Made by a program: the position numbers and the translations under genes
NCBI GenBank assembly: GCA_963682025.1
Contig: OY821519.1
Coordinates: 104,356,480 to 104,420,479 of the forward strand
Origin: Cordilura impudica
Taxonomy: Eukaryota; Arthropoda; Insecta; Diptera; Scathophagidae
Direction: 5' to 3'
Length of the DNA: 64,000 bases
The notes under the pieces: model-generated
What the model was told of the DNA's origin: nothing
The model's database searches: none
Seen by the model: only the letters and a program-made list of their open reading frames with translations
In this document: one piece after another, positions 10,557-23,147 of the stretch
Layout of the letters: the number at the start of each line of letters is the position of its first letter
How positions within the stretch are numbered: position 1 is the first letter of the stretch

Positions 10557-11195
10557 TTAGTGTGCTAGTGGCAGATCAATTAGTGTGCTAGTGGTTGATG
10601 AGAAATGAGTAGGAGTATTTATATTCATTGGGTTAAGACCAAAAGATTTCATATTTATGATTAAACTTGTGTCAGCTAGTAGATTTGAATTAAAATCTCC
10701 TGCAATTACTACATCATTATAAAGTGGAGTTATATCTTCCAATATTTTGTAAAAGTTAGTAAGATCAATTCTATTATTGGGCCGATACACACTACCAATC
10801 AGTAACTTTCTTCCGTCACTACATGCTTCAAGAAAAATGTATTCAACTTTATCGTTGGAGTTTTCACCACTTCTGGTTCTAACTTTACAAGCCAGTCCAC
10901 GTTTGACATAGATCGCCACGCCGCCATATCCATCTTCTCTGTCATTTCTATATAATTTATAGCCTTTCATAGAGACCACAGCATCTGTTATCGAATTACA
11001 AAACCATGTTTCAGATACACATATGATATTTAAGTCAGAGTTTTCAAAGATATGTCTGAATTCATCAATTTTACTAAAAAGACTTTGAGCATTTATATGG
11101 CATATTTTAAGTTCTTTACTCTGTTTTCCAAGAATTTTAACCATGGAGGCAGTAACGTCCTTGGAATGTAATCTATTAACACCTATTGAGGTCAT
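10557..11195 (-). pseudogene. R-b apurinic/apyrimidinic-type endonuclease
   Basis: The 212-codon frame is the EEP-fold endonuclease that nicks target DNA. It shows ICHINAQSLFSKIDEFR (Asn of the first motif, residues 33-49), VSETWF (catalytic Glu), YGGVAIYVKRGL, GSVYRPNN and AGDFNSNLL (Asp/Asn pair). The SDH C-terminal box is replaced: the frame ends STLIDLPLAH because a ~23-bp segment (10557-10580 against 10580-10602) is tandemly duplicated, adding a stop. HDLIFLAYNF, which should follow in the same protein, begins just downstream near 10535. Confidence 0.75.
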
Positions 11196-11384
11196 ATATT
11201 AGATAAAAGAAAATAAATACCCTAACGGCAACGACAGCATTAACAGTAAAAATTATTGGTTTTATTACATATAAGAAAAGAATTGTGATAAATTTATTTA
11301 TATTGACATTTAAGAAGGTACTAATAAAAAGTTCATTAATATAAATAATAAAAGTAAAGTTCATGTACGATGATGTTTTTCTCG

Positions 11385-11645
11385 CCTGTTTGCGTAACAG
11401 TTCAGTGACGGAATTTTTATTTTCACGCCAAAGTCTGAATGCTTCCTCACTGGATCTGACTGCATCTATGCAAGTCTGGTTAAACCAAGATTTTTGATTA
11501 GGTTTAGCCGAAATGCGCTTTGATGGAATGAATAATCTCATACCAAGCACTATTATTTTTTCCACCATTATCGCAGCAGCATCACCACTATTATCTAGGA
11601 AACAAAGTTTCCAGTTGAAATGCTTGAAGATTGGTCATTGTATGG
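11385..11645 (-). pseudogene. R-a endonuclease-RT linker, displaced 5' part
   Basis: The minus strand reads NWKLCFLDN..., then GMRLFIPSKRIS and KSWFNQTCIDAVRSSEEAFR, then NSVTELLRKQARKTS, a typical linker between endonuclease and RT in CR1/Jockey-type elements. Reading stops making sense at about 11385 where R-b begins, and the logical continuation (ECAKVLRREKF) lies at 8092. On the other side similarity ends near 11645, where foldback-type sequence starts, so R-a is 5'-truncated there. Confidence 0.7.
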
Positions 11646-11860
11646 TGCCACTTACTCGCCATGTCCCGAGCGCTCAACCGTTCAACCGTTTGAGCTGGAA
11701 TTTTCGTCTCGAGTTTGCCCATCGATCCCTGTTTTGGGATTCTTGATTTCGGCTCATATTTTTCTGCAATTTCTCTCAAAAACTTGGAGCGCAAGAATGG
11801 GGTTTTTTTTGAAAACTTTTCAGCTGAGAATATGCGTTTCGATAAATACTAAAACACAAA
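11646..11860. repeat. Half copy of the 5045-5756 foldback element
   Basis: Words such as CCCATCGATCCCT, GGGATTCTTGATTTCGGCTC, TTTTCAGCTGAGAAT and CGATAAATACTAAAA occur here in the order seen in one arm of the foldback element (left arm at 5160-5215, right arm inverted at 5450-5490). The second arm is missing. It abuts the truncated 5' end of R-a. Confidence 0.6.
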
Positions 11861-12027
11861 AAAAAAACAAATAAAACACTTGCTTTCAAAAAACGAACAA
11901 TTTTCCAGTAAAAATCGCTTCTCCATGAAAAGATTTGGAGGAGGAGGAGTTAACTTTCTTTTACCTTTAATATACCTTAAATGTAAAATAAAGCTTATTG
12001 TACCAGGGGACAAAAAACCAAAAAAAA

Positions 12028-12779
12028 ACAAGTAAGAAAATTTTATTCGGTCTAGACCGACTATACGATACCCTATGCGATGCCTTTAGAGACCCTATCC
12101 CTTAGGCGCAATTAATTGGATATAGAAAATAAGCTTAAAACAAATTTAAGTGGCATTGTTATTTATTTTGTTGCCTTTCAATATGAAAAAGTTAATATCG
12201 GATGCTACATTTATATAGGGACTAGCTCGAAAAATGGACCAACCCTGACCATTTTTGGTAGGGTCGCTATTTTTGCAAGTATATATAAGTACCAAAATTG
12301 AGAAAAATCTGTGCCATAATTTTGTTTTTGATAGATTTAAGTGAAGATCGCGAATCAGATTTATATGGGGGCTATGACTAAAATTGTCCAATACGGTATA
12401 TTTTTGGAATACTAATTAATGTTAGCATTATATACACAAACCCAATTGACCGAGATCAATATGATAATGTGGATCTTATGGCAATTTAGTTCAATTTCAT
12501 AGGGGTCATTTGTATGGGGACTAGGTCAGAACATAAACCAATTTTCACCAATTTCAATATCGTTCATGCTATCGTTGGGGGAAGCTTATACACCAAATTT
12601 CATCAAAGTCTGTTCATAATTGCGATCTGTAGTTTGATTATAAGAGGTTTACATGGACTCAGAGAGTGATTCTAAGTCGATCGGTATAATAAAAGTTGGG
12701 TGTAGGTTAAATATTTTTGGTAGTTACAAACATCAGCACAAAGTCATTATACCCTGACCATATAGTGGTATAGGGTATA
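12028..12779 (+). mobile_element. Family A repeat, copy 2
   Basis: Nearly full-length copy with ACAAGTAAGAAAATT at the left, the palindrome core GGTCTAGACCGACT, ATACCCTAT, and GTGGTATAGGGTATA at the right end. The GGAC tract and about 25 adjacent bases are deleted near 12655, so ACATGGACTCAGAGAGTG is read directly. It is more diverged than the copies at 45805 and 59154. Confidence 0.75.
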
Positions 12780-14654
12780 ATTATTCATTATACTTATTAA
12801 GATTTAGTAACTAGAACTAGTTTACTACGACTGAAGGGGAATAAAAAATTGGGAAATCGCGATCAGTTGGATGCCGTCATTATCAAGAAGACACACTTAA
12901 AGATCTTGTGATCCAGCATATCTGTATATTATAATAGCTACAGAAATTGAAATTTAACACAACAATACCATGATCGACAAAATTTTTATATGTTATTATA
13001 GTTTTGTTTTCTATATATGTTTGAAATATCTATTCTTGAGTTTGATCATTTAACACTTTTACATTAAAGTACTACTTACACTAACATTGTTTAAAGTTCT
13101 GTATAGACTCCTATTTGATAGCAGACTATATGAGTGCGTATGAGAAAATGTGTTTGCATGTAAATACAAGCCAGAACATACAGTTCATACGGAATTATAT
13201 GAAAGTGGTTCAAGTGATTGTTTGTATGTTCCCATATACAAGCACACGCATACTCTTGAGGTGTATGCTACTCTACGCAACGTGTCACACATGACAATTT
13301 TCTTTTTCAACACTTACCCAAGTCAAGGCAGCGTATCGCTTCTAGAGAATTTGTAACTCTATCAAACTTGTTGGTTTTAATAACTGACAGAGTTTGATAA
13401 CAAAAAAAGAATGTATAAAAGGAAAAACAATACACAAGTCTATGACTATATGCATATTGTGTGTATATGTAGAGTTACATACATATATAATTGAAAATTT
13501 ATATTTTGGGGAAGGCTTTTTGTTTCCAAAATTTTGATTATTCTTTTAGAAAAAAGAGAACAATGTGTTGAATTTAGGAACATATGTTGGGTAACATTAG
13601 AAGTCGGGGTTTTAACTGACTAATTTTATATTATGAGTAGATTTCTTATTTTAAAAGTGTCCTTAGAAAATGTTACTTAGTTATATAGATGACTTAAAGG
13701 CTTAAATAATACAAATTCTCGCATCAATTATTATGCGTATCAGACAGATTTCTTTCTACTGTTAATGCGAGAAGCCCTACTTACGCAATATATTATGAAA
13801 CAGAAAAGGCCATTTATCTTAAATTAAAAAGTCGATAGGTTTTCTCCATCAGAGTGTATTCAAATTGCATTTTCAATTCAATTTCAACACCGCCTCGATT
13901 ATACGTATCCCCATTTTCTCCAGACATTGACTATTGTCTCTATAGGTAAATTCTCTCTTACTTATATAAATATAAGTTTCTGTAGAATGTATTTGCGTAC
14001 GGTTGATACTTAGTTATATTTCTGCACAATCATACTCATACTTACGTTCATGTAATATGTAAAGAACATTTAAAATAAACATTGACATTAACATGAGTAT
14101 GTGTATTATTTTGACATTTACGAAATTTTCACGTCAGAGTGTAAGTTGTAGTATTATTACACCTTTGACACATTTTCGAAACAAAAAAACAAAACAAAAA
14201 AATACTTTCTGCATCCATTAAAAAATGTGCATACAATTAGTATGTATAAATATTTTAATATACAATTACAAAGAAATATATAAGGATTGCTGCAGGTATA
14301 ACGTTAATATGATATTAATTTTGAAATAATTATGATATTATCCAAAATATCGCAAAACTATTTTTATGATCTTCTACAACAAAATTCAATTGTTTAAAAG
14401 TCAGAACTACTCTGATGGCATTCAGCTCTATTTAAGTAAATCCAAAAAATCAATTATTTCTAAAGCTCAGGAACTAAGCCTTGATTAAAATAAAATTCTA
14501 AATTGGTCTACGACTTAATTGAAATAAATCAAAGTGTACTGTAATGAACAGGGAAACCAAAAATATGCAGTATCATGTTGTTTTCCAGTAAATTTCATTG
14601 ATAAATGCATGAAGTACTTATCTGTTTAATAAGATTTTTACTAATCTGGCATTG
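12780..14654. other. AT-rich stretch without recognised genes
   Basis: No domain, element end or long open frame was recognised. The 68-codon frame at 13150 has no motif. Short TATG/CATA runs occur near 13450-13490. Confidence 0.5.
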
Positions 14655-14800
14655 GGACCATATTTTTGCATATTTTGGCCCTAAGAGCATATTTTTGCAA
14701 TTTTAGCTTTAAGAGCATATTTTTTTGCACAAAAGCATATTTTCTGAGCATATGTTTGCATAAGAACGTATTTTAAGAGCATATGTTCAATTTCTTTTAT
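14655..14800. repeat. Degenerate tandem repeat of AAGAGCATATTTTTGCA-like units
   Basis: About six imperfect units containing GCATATTTTTGCA or AAGAGCATAT occur at irregular 17-30 bp spacing. The 87-codon minus frame over it (14681-14944) is a product of this repetition. Confidence 0.6.
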
Positions 14801-14807
14801 AATTTTT

Positions 14808-15300
14808 ATACCCTCCACCACAGTGTGCAGAGGGTATACATATATAAGTTTGTCATTCCGTTTGTAATAATTAGAAAAAAAATTCTGGACCCCATAAAAT
14901 ATATATATTTGTGATCCATATAAAAAGCAGAGTTGATATAGCAATGCCCGTCTGTTCGTTTGTGGAAATCACGATGACAACTTCAATCGGGCAGCTAGGG
15001 TACTCATTTGCATAAAAGGTGATTCATTGATATTCTGAGAAAACTGCTGTTTAAAATCGTCCAAATCGGTTGAATAGGGCCCGAGATCTGAATGAAGAAC
15101 TAAAAAAAGTCTTGAAAAAATATGATTTTCTATGTTGTTCTTGTCACGATCACGGACTCAATAGGACAGCTAGGGTAATCAGTTTTAGCGAGAATGATTT
15201 ACCCTTATTTGTGGGAAGATTTCTGTTTGAAAATCGTTAAAATCGGAGGAACAAGTCCACGGAAATCTCTGAAAAATAAAAAAAAAAATTAAAAATATGA
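14808..15300 (+). repeat. Family B (mini-me/DINE-like) left end
   Basis: The end carries a hairpin: ATACCCTC at 14808 pairs with GAGGGTAT 14 bases later. It is followed by AAGTTTGTCATTCCGTTTGT, a signature of a common dipteran DINE-1/mini-me-type repeat. Inside is a direct repeat with ~180-bp offset (ATCACGATGACAACTTCAAT.. near 14966 and a similar block with GGACAGCTAGGGTAATCA near 15146). The matching right end lies at 17880-17956, so 14808-17956 may be one 3.1-kb element or two separate pieces. Confidence 0.6.
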
Positions 15301-15739
15301 TGTTTCTATATTGTTCTTGTTGTTATTATAAATCTATTGTTGTCATAGCTGCACTTGTTGTCGTTGTGGTAATAGTATAATAATATTATAAAAATTAACC
15401 TTCCGAAAATTTTTTATCAACTCTGGTAAAAAATTTTAAAGTTTCCATTGTTTTGGCATCACTAAAAAATTTGTTAGATCATGTTCTTTTTATCGCCGAA
15501 AAGCAGACACCACGAGTTAATATAAAAGGAGAAAAAAATCACTAACATCTAAAGTAAATAATGTTAAACTACCTAGTTGTTAATAAGAAAAAAACAATGT
15601 AAATTTACCAAACAAAATTGTATGTATTAATATGTTTAAAGAAAAACACGAAAATAAGTTTTGATGTTGTATTTTTGTGTGTGTAATATTTACATATATG
15701 TATGTAATCCATAAATAATACAATAATATATGTACATAT

Positions 15740-16100
15740 CGCACCTCTACCTCTAAAGTGAGTCAACTCAAAATTTTTCAATTTTCACTTTTAAAAATCT
15801 TACATCGGTTTTTCTAGTTTTTCGCAAAAAAAATACAGTTGTAACCCTGTTTGTGTTATAAGAGTAGCTTCTTTCGAATCCACCAAAAAGACATATTTTG
15901 AGTTGCACCCAAAAAACTTTTTATTTTTGATGATCACTGAAAAAATCGCAAAAACAACTACTGTTGTATAATTATTATTCACAAGTCTTTACAATGAAAC
16001 AACTTTTTTTAAATTTTATAGTAAATATAAAAAAACCGTTTTTTGCCTCTACTGAAAATTTGTAAATTTTGAGTTGACTCAATTCAGAGGTACAGGTGCG
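15740..16100. mobile_element. MITE with long terminal inverted repeats
   Basis: The left end CGCACCTCTACCTCTAAAGT followed by GAGTCAACTCAAAATTT is matched inverted at the right end (AAATTTTGAGTTGACTCA...GAGGTACAGGTGCG). The terminal repeats are about 38 bp with few mismatches and the unit is 361 bp. ATAT flanks both ends (15736-15739, 16101-16104) but is self-complementary, so target duplication and terminal repeat cannot be told apart. There is no coding potential and the superfamily is not determined. Confidence 0.75.
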
Positions 16101-16639
16101 ATATATTCTATACATGTATATTCATAATAACTGCATGTTAGATATAAATCGGTATATTATTTTATTTATATAAAATTCTCCAATATGTATTTTGTTTTAG
16201 GGAAAATACATTTCTTTTGTATTAACAAACAGAGTGTCACTTCATTTTGCTTACTGTTGCTATGCCACAGTAGATGGCGCCACATTTTTTTTTTTCTAAT
16301 TAGCTTTGCAATCGTTATTTCTATTTTAACATGAATGTAAACATTTTCAATTAGATATCAAACACAACAATGTTAAGAGTTTACACAGGGCTGGTCTTTT
16401 ATTTCATACGTTTTTCCATTATTCTTTTACAAATAGGACCATAAGTTTGGCATATTAACTTTTTATTGTGTTTACAAAATAGATTTACCGAGTTCATCAA
16501 TGAGTTTTTTTTTTTGCTTTCAAAACAGTTCTACAAGGTTATATAAAATTATTATTCTGCTTTACCTACAAAATATCAGATTGCGATTACATATAATTTT
16601 TAAAAATTGTTTATAATTGCTAAAGCATTATGATTCACA

Positions 16640-17140
16640 TGAATCCAAAATTGCACCTTTTAGATTTTCCATTAAAAAATAAAGAAAATATCAATTCTAA
16701 AGTTTGGCATTCAGATTTCCAATTATAAGTTTAAAAATATCAATTGAATTTTAGAAAATCATATCAAAATGTCGGAAATAATAACTTGAAACTTAGAAGA
16801 CATCTATTGAATTTTTAAAATATAAGTTTTATTCTTTAAACACAAATTGAAATTCAGAAAACACCAAATATGTTTACATTTAAAAAATCAACTAAAATTA
16901 AACAAATATATCGCGATTGAGGAGACATTAATAGAATTTCAGGATAAGAAAATATTAATAAAAATTCAATGAAGTTTAGAAAACCTCAAATGATATTTGA
17001 GAATTGCGAACATAAAAATTGTTACATAAATAAAGCGCAATTTGATGAGAATGTTATTTATATATTATTTTTCACAATTTTTTTGGATGAAAATTTTAAG
17101 TTTTTCAGAAAATAAAGATAACAAATTATATTATTTAGAA
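16640..17140. other. AT-rich region of degenerate similar segments
   Basis: Phrases such as TTGAATTTTAGAAAA, TTGAATTTTTAAAATATAAG and ATTGAAATTCAGAAAAC recur at loose intervals, suggesting an eroded tandem array, but no clear unit can be defined. No coding signal was seen. Confidence 0.3.
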
Positions 17141-17879
17141 TTTTTGGGACCTTGTCATGGTAGACAAGGTAAAACCCAAAACATTGAAGTTCGATAATAA
17201 TTCCCAGTTAGTAGTATTTGGAGCCAATAAATGAAAATATATTTTATTAACTAATTTATTTCAAAATCAAAAGTTGGCATCACTGGGTTAGATTTTATAT
17301 TGTATTGTGTAAATAATGAAAACTTCCTTTTAGTATGTATAAAAAAAATTTATTTTCCAAATATGGCAATATTTCAACAAAAAAAAATTGAGAGAGCTTT
17401 TTTTGGTCATTATTTTGTTACTCGATCCGACCTATACGGCCGCAATGAAGAATTATTTGGCCAGTTAAAAGAAACTATACAGCCATCTCAAATTAGCACG
17501 ATTTAATGCGTATAGCCACCCTACACAACCATTACCTTCGCAATGGAGGTTAGGGCGAGCTATATAATTTGCAAAAACTTAAACTAAATTAATTAACTAA
17601 CTATGTCATATAACCGGAAACGCATGCATATAGGTATATAACCTAAATGCATGACAATCAGCAACCACGATCACCTAAAACCAAACACCGAAACGTGTTT
17701 ATTTTATCCGAAATAATAGAAAAGATGAAAACGATCTTTCCTCGCTGGAGCGCGAATTACTAATGTGAGAGAGCTCTATATACCAACTCTTGGAACAAAC
17801 AAAAATCCAGATCAAATCAAAGAATTTGCTGAAGTAATTTGGTACTAAGTTTAACAAATTGTTTACTTTTTCAAATATT

Positions 17880-17956
17880 TTGTTTACATTTATATCAATA
17901 CCAAACCGAGGTGGAGGGTATCAAAGATTCGGCACAGCCGAATTTAACAATCTTAC
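17880..17956 (+). repeat. Family B right end
   Basis: GAGGTGGAGGGTAT, then a near-palindrome ATTCGGCACAGCCGAAT (17927-17943), then TTAACAATCTTAC. This arrangement (GGTGGAGGGTA, a 'TTCGGC..GCCGAA' hairpin, then TTAA and a CTTAC-like end) is known at one terminus of dipteran DINE/mini-me-like repeats. It pairs with the left end at 14808. Confidence 0.6.
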
Positions 17957-18205
17957 ATGTTTATTTTTTATGTGTAGTTTCGTTTTCTTGTGAGTTTAAA
18001 TATCTGGTAACTCTTCAAAGAACAAAAAAGTATTAAAAGGGGGATGTACATACTAAAAAGCTCTAGTTTTCGAGTTTTATTTTTTATTTTATTAAAGCCA
18101 AAACAACAAACACACAAAGGTGTAATATTCAAGTGATATTTATTTTGGTGACCTCTTAATAAAAAAAAGTTGTTAGGTTGTTAACAAGTTTTATCTCCTA
18201 AGAAA

Positions 18206-19623
18206 ATGTCAAAACCTAAGACATCTAAGACATCATAATTAAGAAACATCGTTAAGGATTTTCCGGACTTTAAAACCGATGAAACAGTTATTTTATGTAC
18301 TATTTGCAACAAATCTATATCAGCAGATAGAGCGTTTTTAGTAAAGCAGCACATAGAAAGTACAAAACATTTGTCTTTTAAAAACAAGAAAACTGGAAAA
18401 AGATAATTCTCAATTATTTCCTGTTGACTCTACAAAAGTGTCAAAGGATTCCCTATTTCAATAGAAATTGTGCGCTGCTTTTGCTGCAGCAAATATTCCT
18501 TTGTTTAAAGTACGAAATGAAAATTTACCAACATTTATTGAAGAATATACGCAATTAAAAGTTCCATCAGAATCAACACTTCGGACAAAATATGTTGAAA
18601 ATCTTTACAACAAATGCATTGAAAAAATAATTAATTGCGTTAAAAATCAGTATGTATGGATTTCAATTGATGAAACCACCGATATAACAGGAAGGACTGT
18701 CGCAAACGTAATCATCGTGATTATAAGCAATGACGAAGAGATTGCAAGCAAAAAATTTTTATGAAATGCCGCAGTGCTAGAAAAAACAAATCATTACACA
18801 AGTGCTCGGCTTTTTGACGACTCTATTAATATTCTGGGGGATAGTAAATATAAATAAAAATTCGATTTTACTTTTTGTGAGGATGCTGCTCCTTACATGA
18901 TAAAAGCAGCGAAGGCTATTGAAGTATTTTATCCTAAGGTAACCCATATTACATGTGTGGTCCATGGCCTTCATCGACTATGTGAACGCATAACAGATTC
19001 ATATAAAAGTGTAAATTCTGTAATTTCAGATATAAATATTTGTTTTTTAAAGCTTCGAGTAAAATTGATGTTTTTAGAGAACTTCATCCGGATTTAGCAC
19101 TGCCTCCTGATCAATTATAACTCGATGGGGAACTTGGCTTGAGGCAGTTAACCATTATGCAAATAATTATGAAAATTTTTTAGAAATAATTGAAGCTTTA
19201 AGCAGTGAAAATGCCTTATCTATTGATATTGCTAAAAAAAAAACCTTACGAAGTTCTCAAACAAAGGCTGATTTAATTGTCATTTCCTTTAATTATGGAT
19301 TTATTATGAATTCTATTAAGGAACTTCAGACATCCGGACTTACCCTTCATAAGCAAACACAGGTAGTTTTAGATACAGTTAGAGCAATAAATAATATTCC
19401 TAATTGCGATACTTCTCATAGTATTCAGCTTAAGTTTAAGCAAGTTATAGATAAAAATAATGGCTTTGAAGTTATTAAAATAATTTGTGGAGTATTAAGT
19501 GGTTCTGCCAAAAATACGTCCTTAAAGAACAGTGCAGGAGAAATATTAGCGTTGAATTTTGCTCCTATCACATCTGCAAATGTGGAAAGAAGATTTTGGA
19601 TGTACAAATATTTGAAAACTTAA
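18206..19623 (+). pseudogene. hAT-superfamily (CGGBP1-like) transposase relic
   Basis: Read across frames, the plus strand encodes a BED-like zinc finger (LCTICNKS...HIESTKHLS, about 18295-18370). It then encodes a catalytic region with SIDETTDITGR (18663-18700) and the [20 protein letters not shown] and [16 protein letters not shown] blocks (18880-18980). The TRWGTWLEAVNHY block follows (19120-19155), then the C-terminal dimerisation block NFAPITSANVERRF (19555-19600). This order is that of hAT transposases related to vertebrate CGGBP1. At least three stops or shifts (near 18240, 18460, 18765, 19095) show it is dead. Terminal inverted repeats and 8-bp duplications were not found. Confidence 0.7.
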
Positions 19624-19629
19624 GCCATT

Positions 19630-22130
19630 ACTTCGTAATTTACTGTAACAATAACTTTGATTAAAAATATTAATATAAATATTTATACCACCGTTTTAAA
19701 TTCTAAATTTTAACTGATAGAATTTTAAAATCCATAAAAAAACGTTAAAAACTAAATTTATATAATTTTATTTTTTGCTTCAATAAGATTTTTTTTAAAT
19801 TATTAATTAATTCTAACCTATTTTTATAATTTACCTTTAATTCCATGTGCTTTTGTTGAACTACATTTCAAATTGTATTTCATATATTTTTCAGATTCTT
19901 CCAACTAGTACCAGATATTTCAGATATTATCAATTCCATTTTAAAAACTGTAATTTGTGTTTTAGAAAATATAAATTTTACTAAAATTTTTGATAAGAGA
20001 TGTTGATTAATTCCGATATTAAATCGTTATTTTCGAAACACAATAGGAGATTTCCGAGCCACAATTTGCATCTTTTAATTTGAAGATAAAACTCTAAAAG
20101 TAAAAAAATTAATAAAAAAAAAATATTTTAAAATTACTTTATAATAGAAAATAATAAAACTCAAATTATTCTTAATAAAAAAAAATTTATTATTTGCCAC
20201 TGAATTTTAATTTTTAAAATTTTAACTTTTTGTTAAAGTTTGTACCTTTTTTACTTTATATTTTGTTACATAGTTTAAATTTTTTTTATTTTCTTTGTGT
20301 TTTTGTTTTTTTTTTTAATAAAAAATTTAATTTAATTAATGATCCCATATTTACGTTATTCATGATTTTCGCATAACACCTTTTTAAAGGTTTTTTTATT
20401 TTACTTTTCAGATCTATATATTGTACCAAAATAGGTATTGTAAGTACGTAAATTTTTCGATAGTTAATGAAAGAAGTAAAATCAAAACAGAAAACAAAAA
20501 AGCGCCAATATTCTATTTATTTAATTTAATTTAATTTATTTAATTTAATATTTTATTCTAGACAACCGGAAACATTGCTGTTCGCAAGCGCGAACGTTGG
20601 CTGCTATTCAGCATATAATCCATGACTAATAAATAAAATATTAAAGCAGAGTATGTCACGTATAACGTTTACGTACGTAAAGGTAGTTTTACATTTTAAT
20701 AGTAATAATAATTTGGACAAAAAAGATAAGCTCACAATATTGAGCTTATGAGCTGGTAAATGTATGTTATGTTTATTCCTCAGATTAGACCATTGATTAA
20801 CATCGCAAACCAAAAATACATGCAGTTTGGCATATGGAGTGATGATATGTAGATCGATGAACAAATAGTTCCATATTTGGGGCGCCACTCGTGTAAAATG
20901 AACTTACGAAACAAACCTATTCGGTTTGGTTACAAACTATGCTGCCTTTGTTCCGCAACTGCGTATTTGTATATCTGTATACCGTATGCAGGTGCAGTCA
21001 TAATTATGATTTTCAATTCGGTTTGGATGCGTATGTTGTTCTCAGAATATTGGAAAATGTAGAAAACCCCCACCGTCATAGAATTTACTTTGTTAATTTT
21101 TTCACGATCTAATATTTAATGTGTTTACTGAGCGAGAAAAAATTTTTGCATCTGAAACTGTCTACAACAAATGAATTCGAAACACCATTGAAAATAAGAA
21201 ACAAATTTAACCGTGGTGAATCCCGCTATCAGTATGAGCAAGTAAACAGTATATTGTTTTGTCGATGGGCTGATAATAAGAAAGTAACAATTTGTACTTA
21301 TTTGGACCATCTTTGTTCTATAATTATAACTAAGGTGGTGGTGATTTACATGACAACGCGATTCAAAATTATATGATATATATCACATCTAAAAAATGGT
21401 ATTGGCCAATGTTTGAGCTCTTCTCTAGTCAACGTCTGGACGTTAAATTGTTTTGTTGCGAAAGCAACTCAGTAAAGACCTATGCCACAACAAAATTTTC
21501 GTGTGATGATAAACAACTCCACAAATCTCCAGAATTTTTACCTCGCAACATGCCAAGGGTGGACTCTTAACACTTTCCTATTGTGCAGCCAGAAGGAAAG
21601 CCTACGTGAGCTAAAGTGATCAAAATCACTCACGCACTCATCTCTAAAAAAACACCAAAATATATCAACATAAACAATAACAACAATCCAAAAGTATAGA
21701 AAAAGTCTATTTAAAAACAAACAACACACTTACTGGACTTGACATCCAGACTTTTTACACAAAATCGGCAATAAAAACAGGCTCTACATTGTCTCAATTC
21801 TTTTTTAATTAAAGCTGAAATCCTACACTTTTTTTAAATCCACAAGTCGGAATCAAACTATAACTATTTAACTTAATAAGAGCGGTCCATAAAATGTGGA
21901 AAATCTCTTAATTTTGGATCTTTTAAAAAAAAAAATACTACGAATAGTTACAGATAATTTTTATAAACAAAAAAATTTTCCTTCATCTTAAAATACCTGA
22001 AGTTGAAGGTTCCATTATAAAAGTTTTCCTTGAGTAGAAAAATAAGCACTTGAATCGTAAAGAATTTCAATTTTTCTACTTTTTGCAAAAACAGCATTAA
22101 TTTGCTGACTTCGACAGCTCACCACGGGGT
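19630..22130. other. AT-rich stretch without recognised genes
   Basis: No domain was recognised in any frame. TTTAA/TTAA pentamer-like repeats occur at 20515-20555, and TTCGCAAGCGCGAA (20580-20593) is a small palindrome. The open frames at 20604, 21119 and 21373 are short and without motif. Confidence 0.45.
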
Positions 22131-23147
22131 AAGTATACAACTTAGATGGCTGAAATTTCATATAATGATGTGGAATATTATCTAGTTTCATCCTGTGTAA
22201 AAACTATCTGAAGAAAACTTAATTCTAGAATTTCAATTCATCGCCAATTTGGGACCATTTGAACCCAATGTCAGCCGTAGGCGTTTGCGAAATTTGCAGT
22301 TACACTTGCTAGAAAAATTATCCGTGGACTTGATTATGAAAATTTAAATTTAAATTTAATATTTAAAAATTTTCTGATCGCCTCTCCAAACTAACAAAAT
22401 TATTTCGGCATCACTAAAACGGAATTCCAGAACTACTGCGTCCAAATCTAAAATAGAAAAATCCTTTGGCAAAGTAATGCATGAAGATATTAAACAAATC
22501 TGACTATCATACTGGTGTATCACGTCGAAGGCCATTCATTTCCGGTGTAAAAAGAATAAAAACTTATGGTCTTCGCAAATGAGTATAACACCAATCCAGA
22601 ATTTTGGAGAAAAATTTTAACTGCATTGAATAAAGAAAAGAACAGTCTACATTTTACTGCATTTTCAAACATTATATCAATATTGTTTTTTTTTTCTTGA
22701 AAAAGGTTTAAAAAAATAATAGTGTGTCAAAAAACGGGTTGTGTCAAAAACGGTGGATTCTGGTACCTAAAAGGGTGTAGAAACTTTAAATGTGTTTTTT
22801 CTCAAAACTTAATTTTCACACACTTGGTCCATTTTCTCGGATAGGGTCACATATATATATTACTAAATGATAAAAAAATTTAATTAAATTTAATATACCA
22901 AAATTTGTAGAAGGGTGTCAAATATTACCAGAATTTATAATTGAAAAAAAACGATTGCTAATAACCCCATGGTATATTTTTGAATTGGTGTGGTGGCATA
23001 AGGTATCAATTCTATTTAACGGAGCTGATGTGCAGTATAAAAAAATGTTTTATTTTAACTTGGTAAGTTAAATACATTCATTTGTAAGCTGTTTCACAGA
23101 AATTACAGTTCATTACGTCAAAGAAGTTTAAAGATTGTGAAATCAAA

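Larger units (their letters stand above)
8093..11384 (-). mobile_element. Non-LTR retrotransposon R-b inserted in R-a
   Basis: Minus-strand element inserted, in the same orientation, into the endonuclease-RT linker of R-a. Its 3' end has an A-rich tail with TAAAAA/TAAA-type repeats (plus strand 8093-8130), preceded by about 300 bp of 3' untranslated sequence. Coding order on the minus strand is apurinic-type endonuclease (10557-11195), linker and RT (9200-10519), then C-terminal domain (8412-9209). No separate ORF1 is visible in the roughly 190 bp upstream, so the copy is probably 5'-truncated or belongs to an ORF1-less type. Breaks are few, making it younger than R-a, which agrees with the nesting. 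Confidence 0.8.

Noticed and set aside
16385..16400. CAGGGCTGG as a hAT terminal repeat for the relic at 18206
   Set aside because: No matching inverted sequence or 8-bp duplication was found downstream of the relic.
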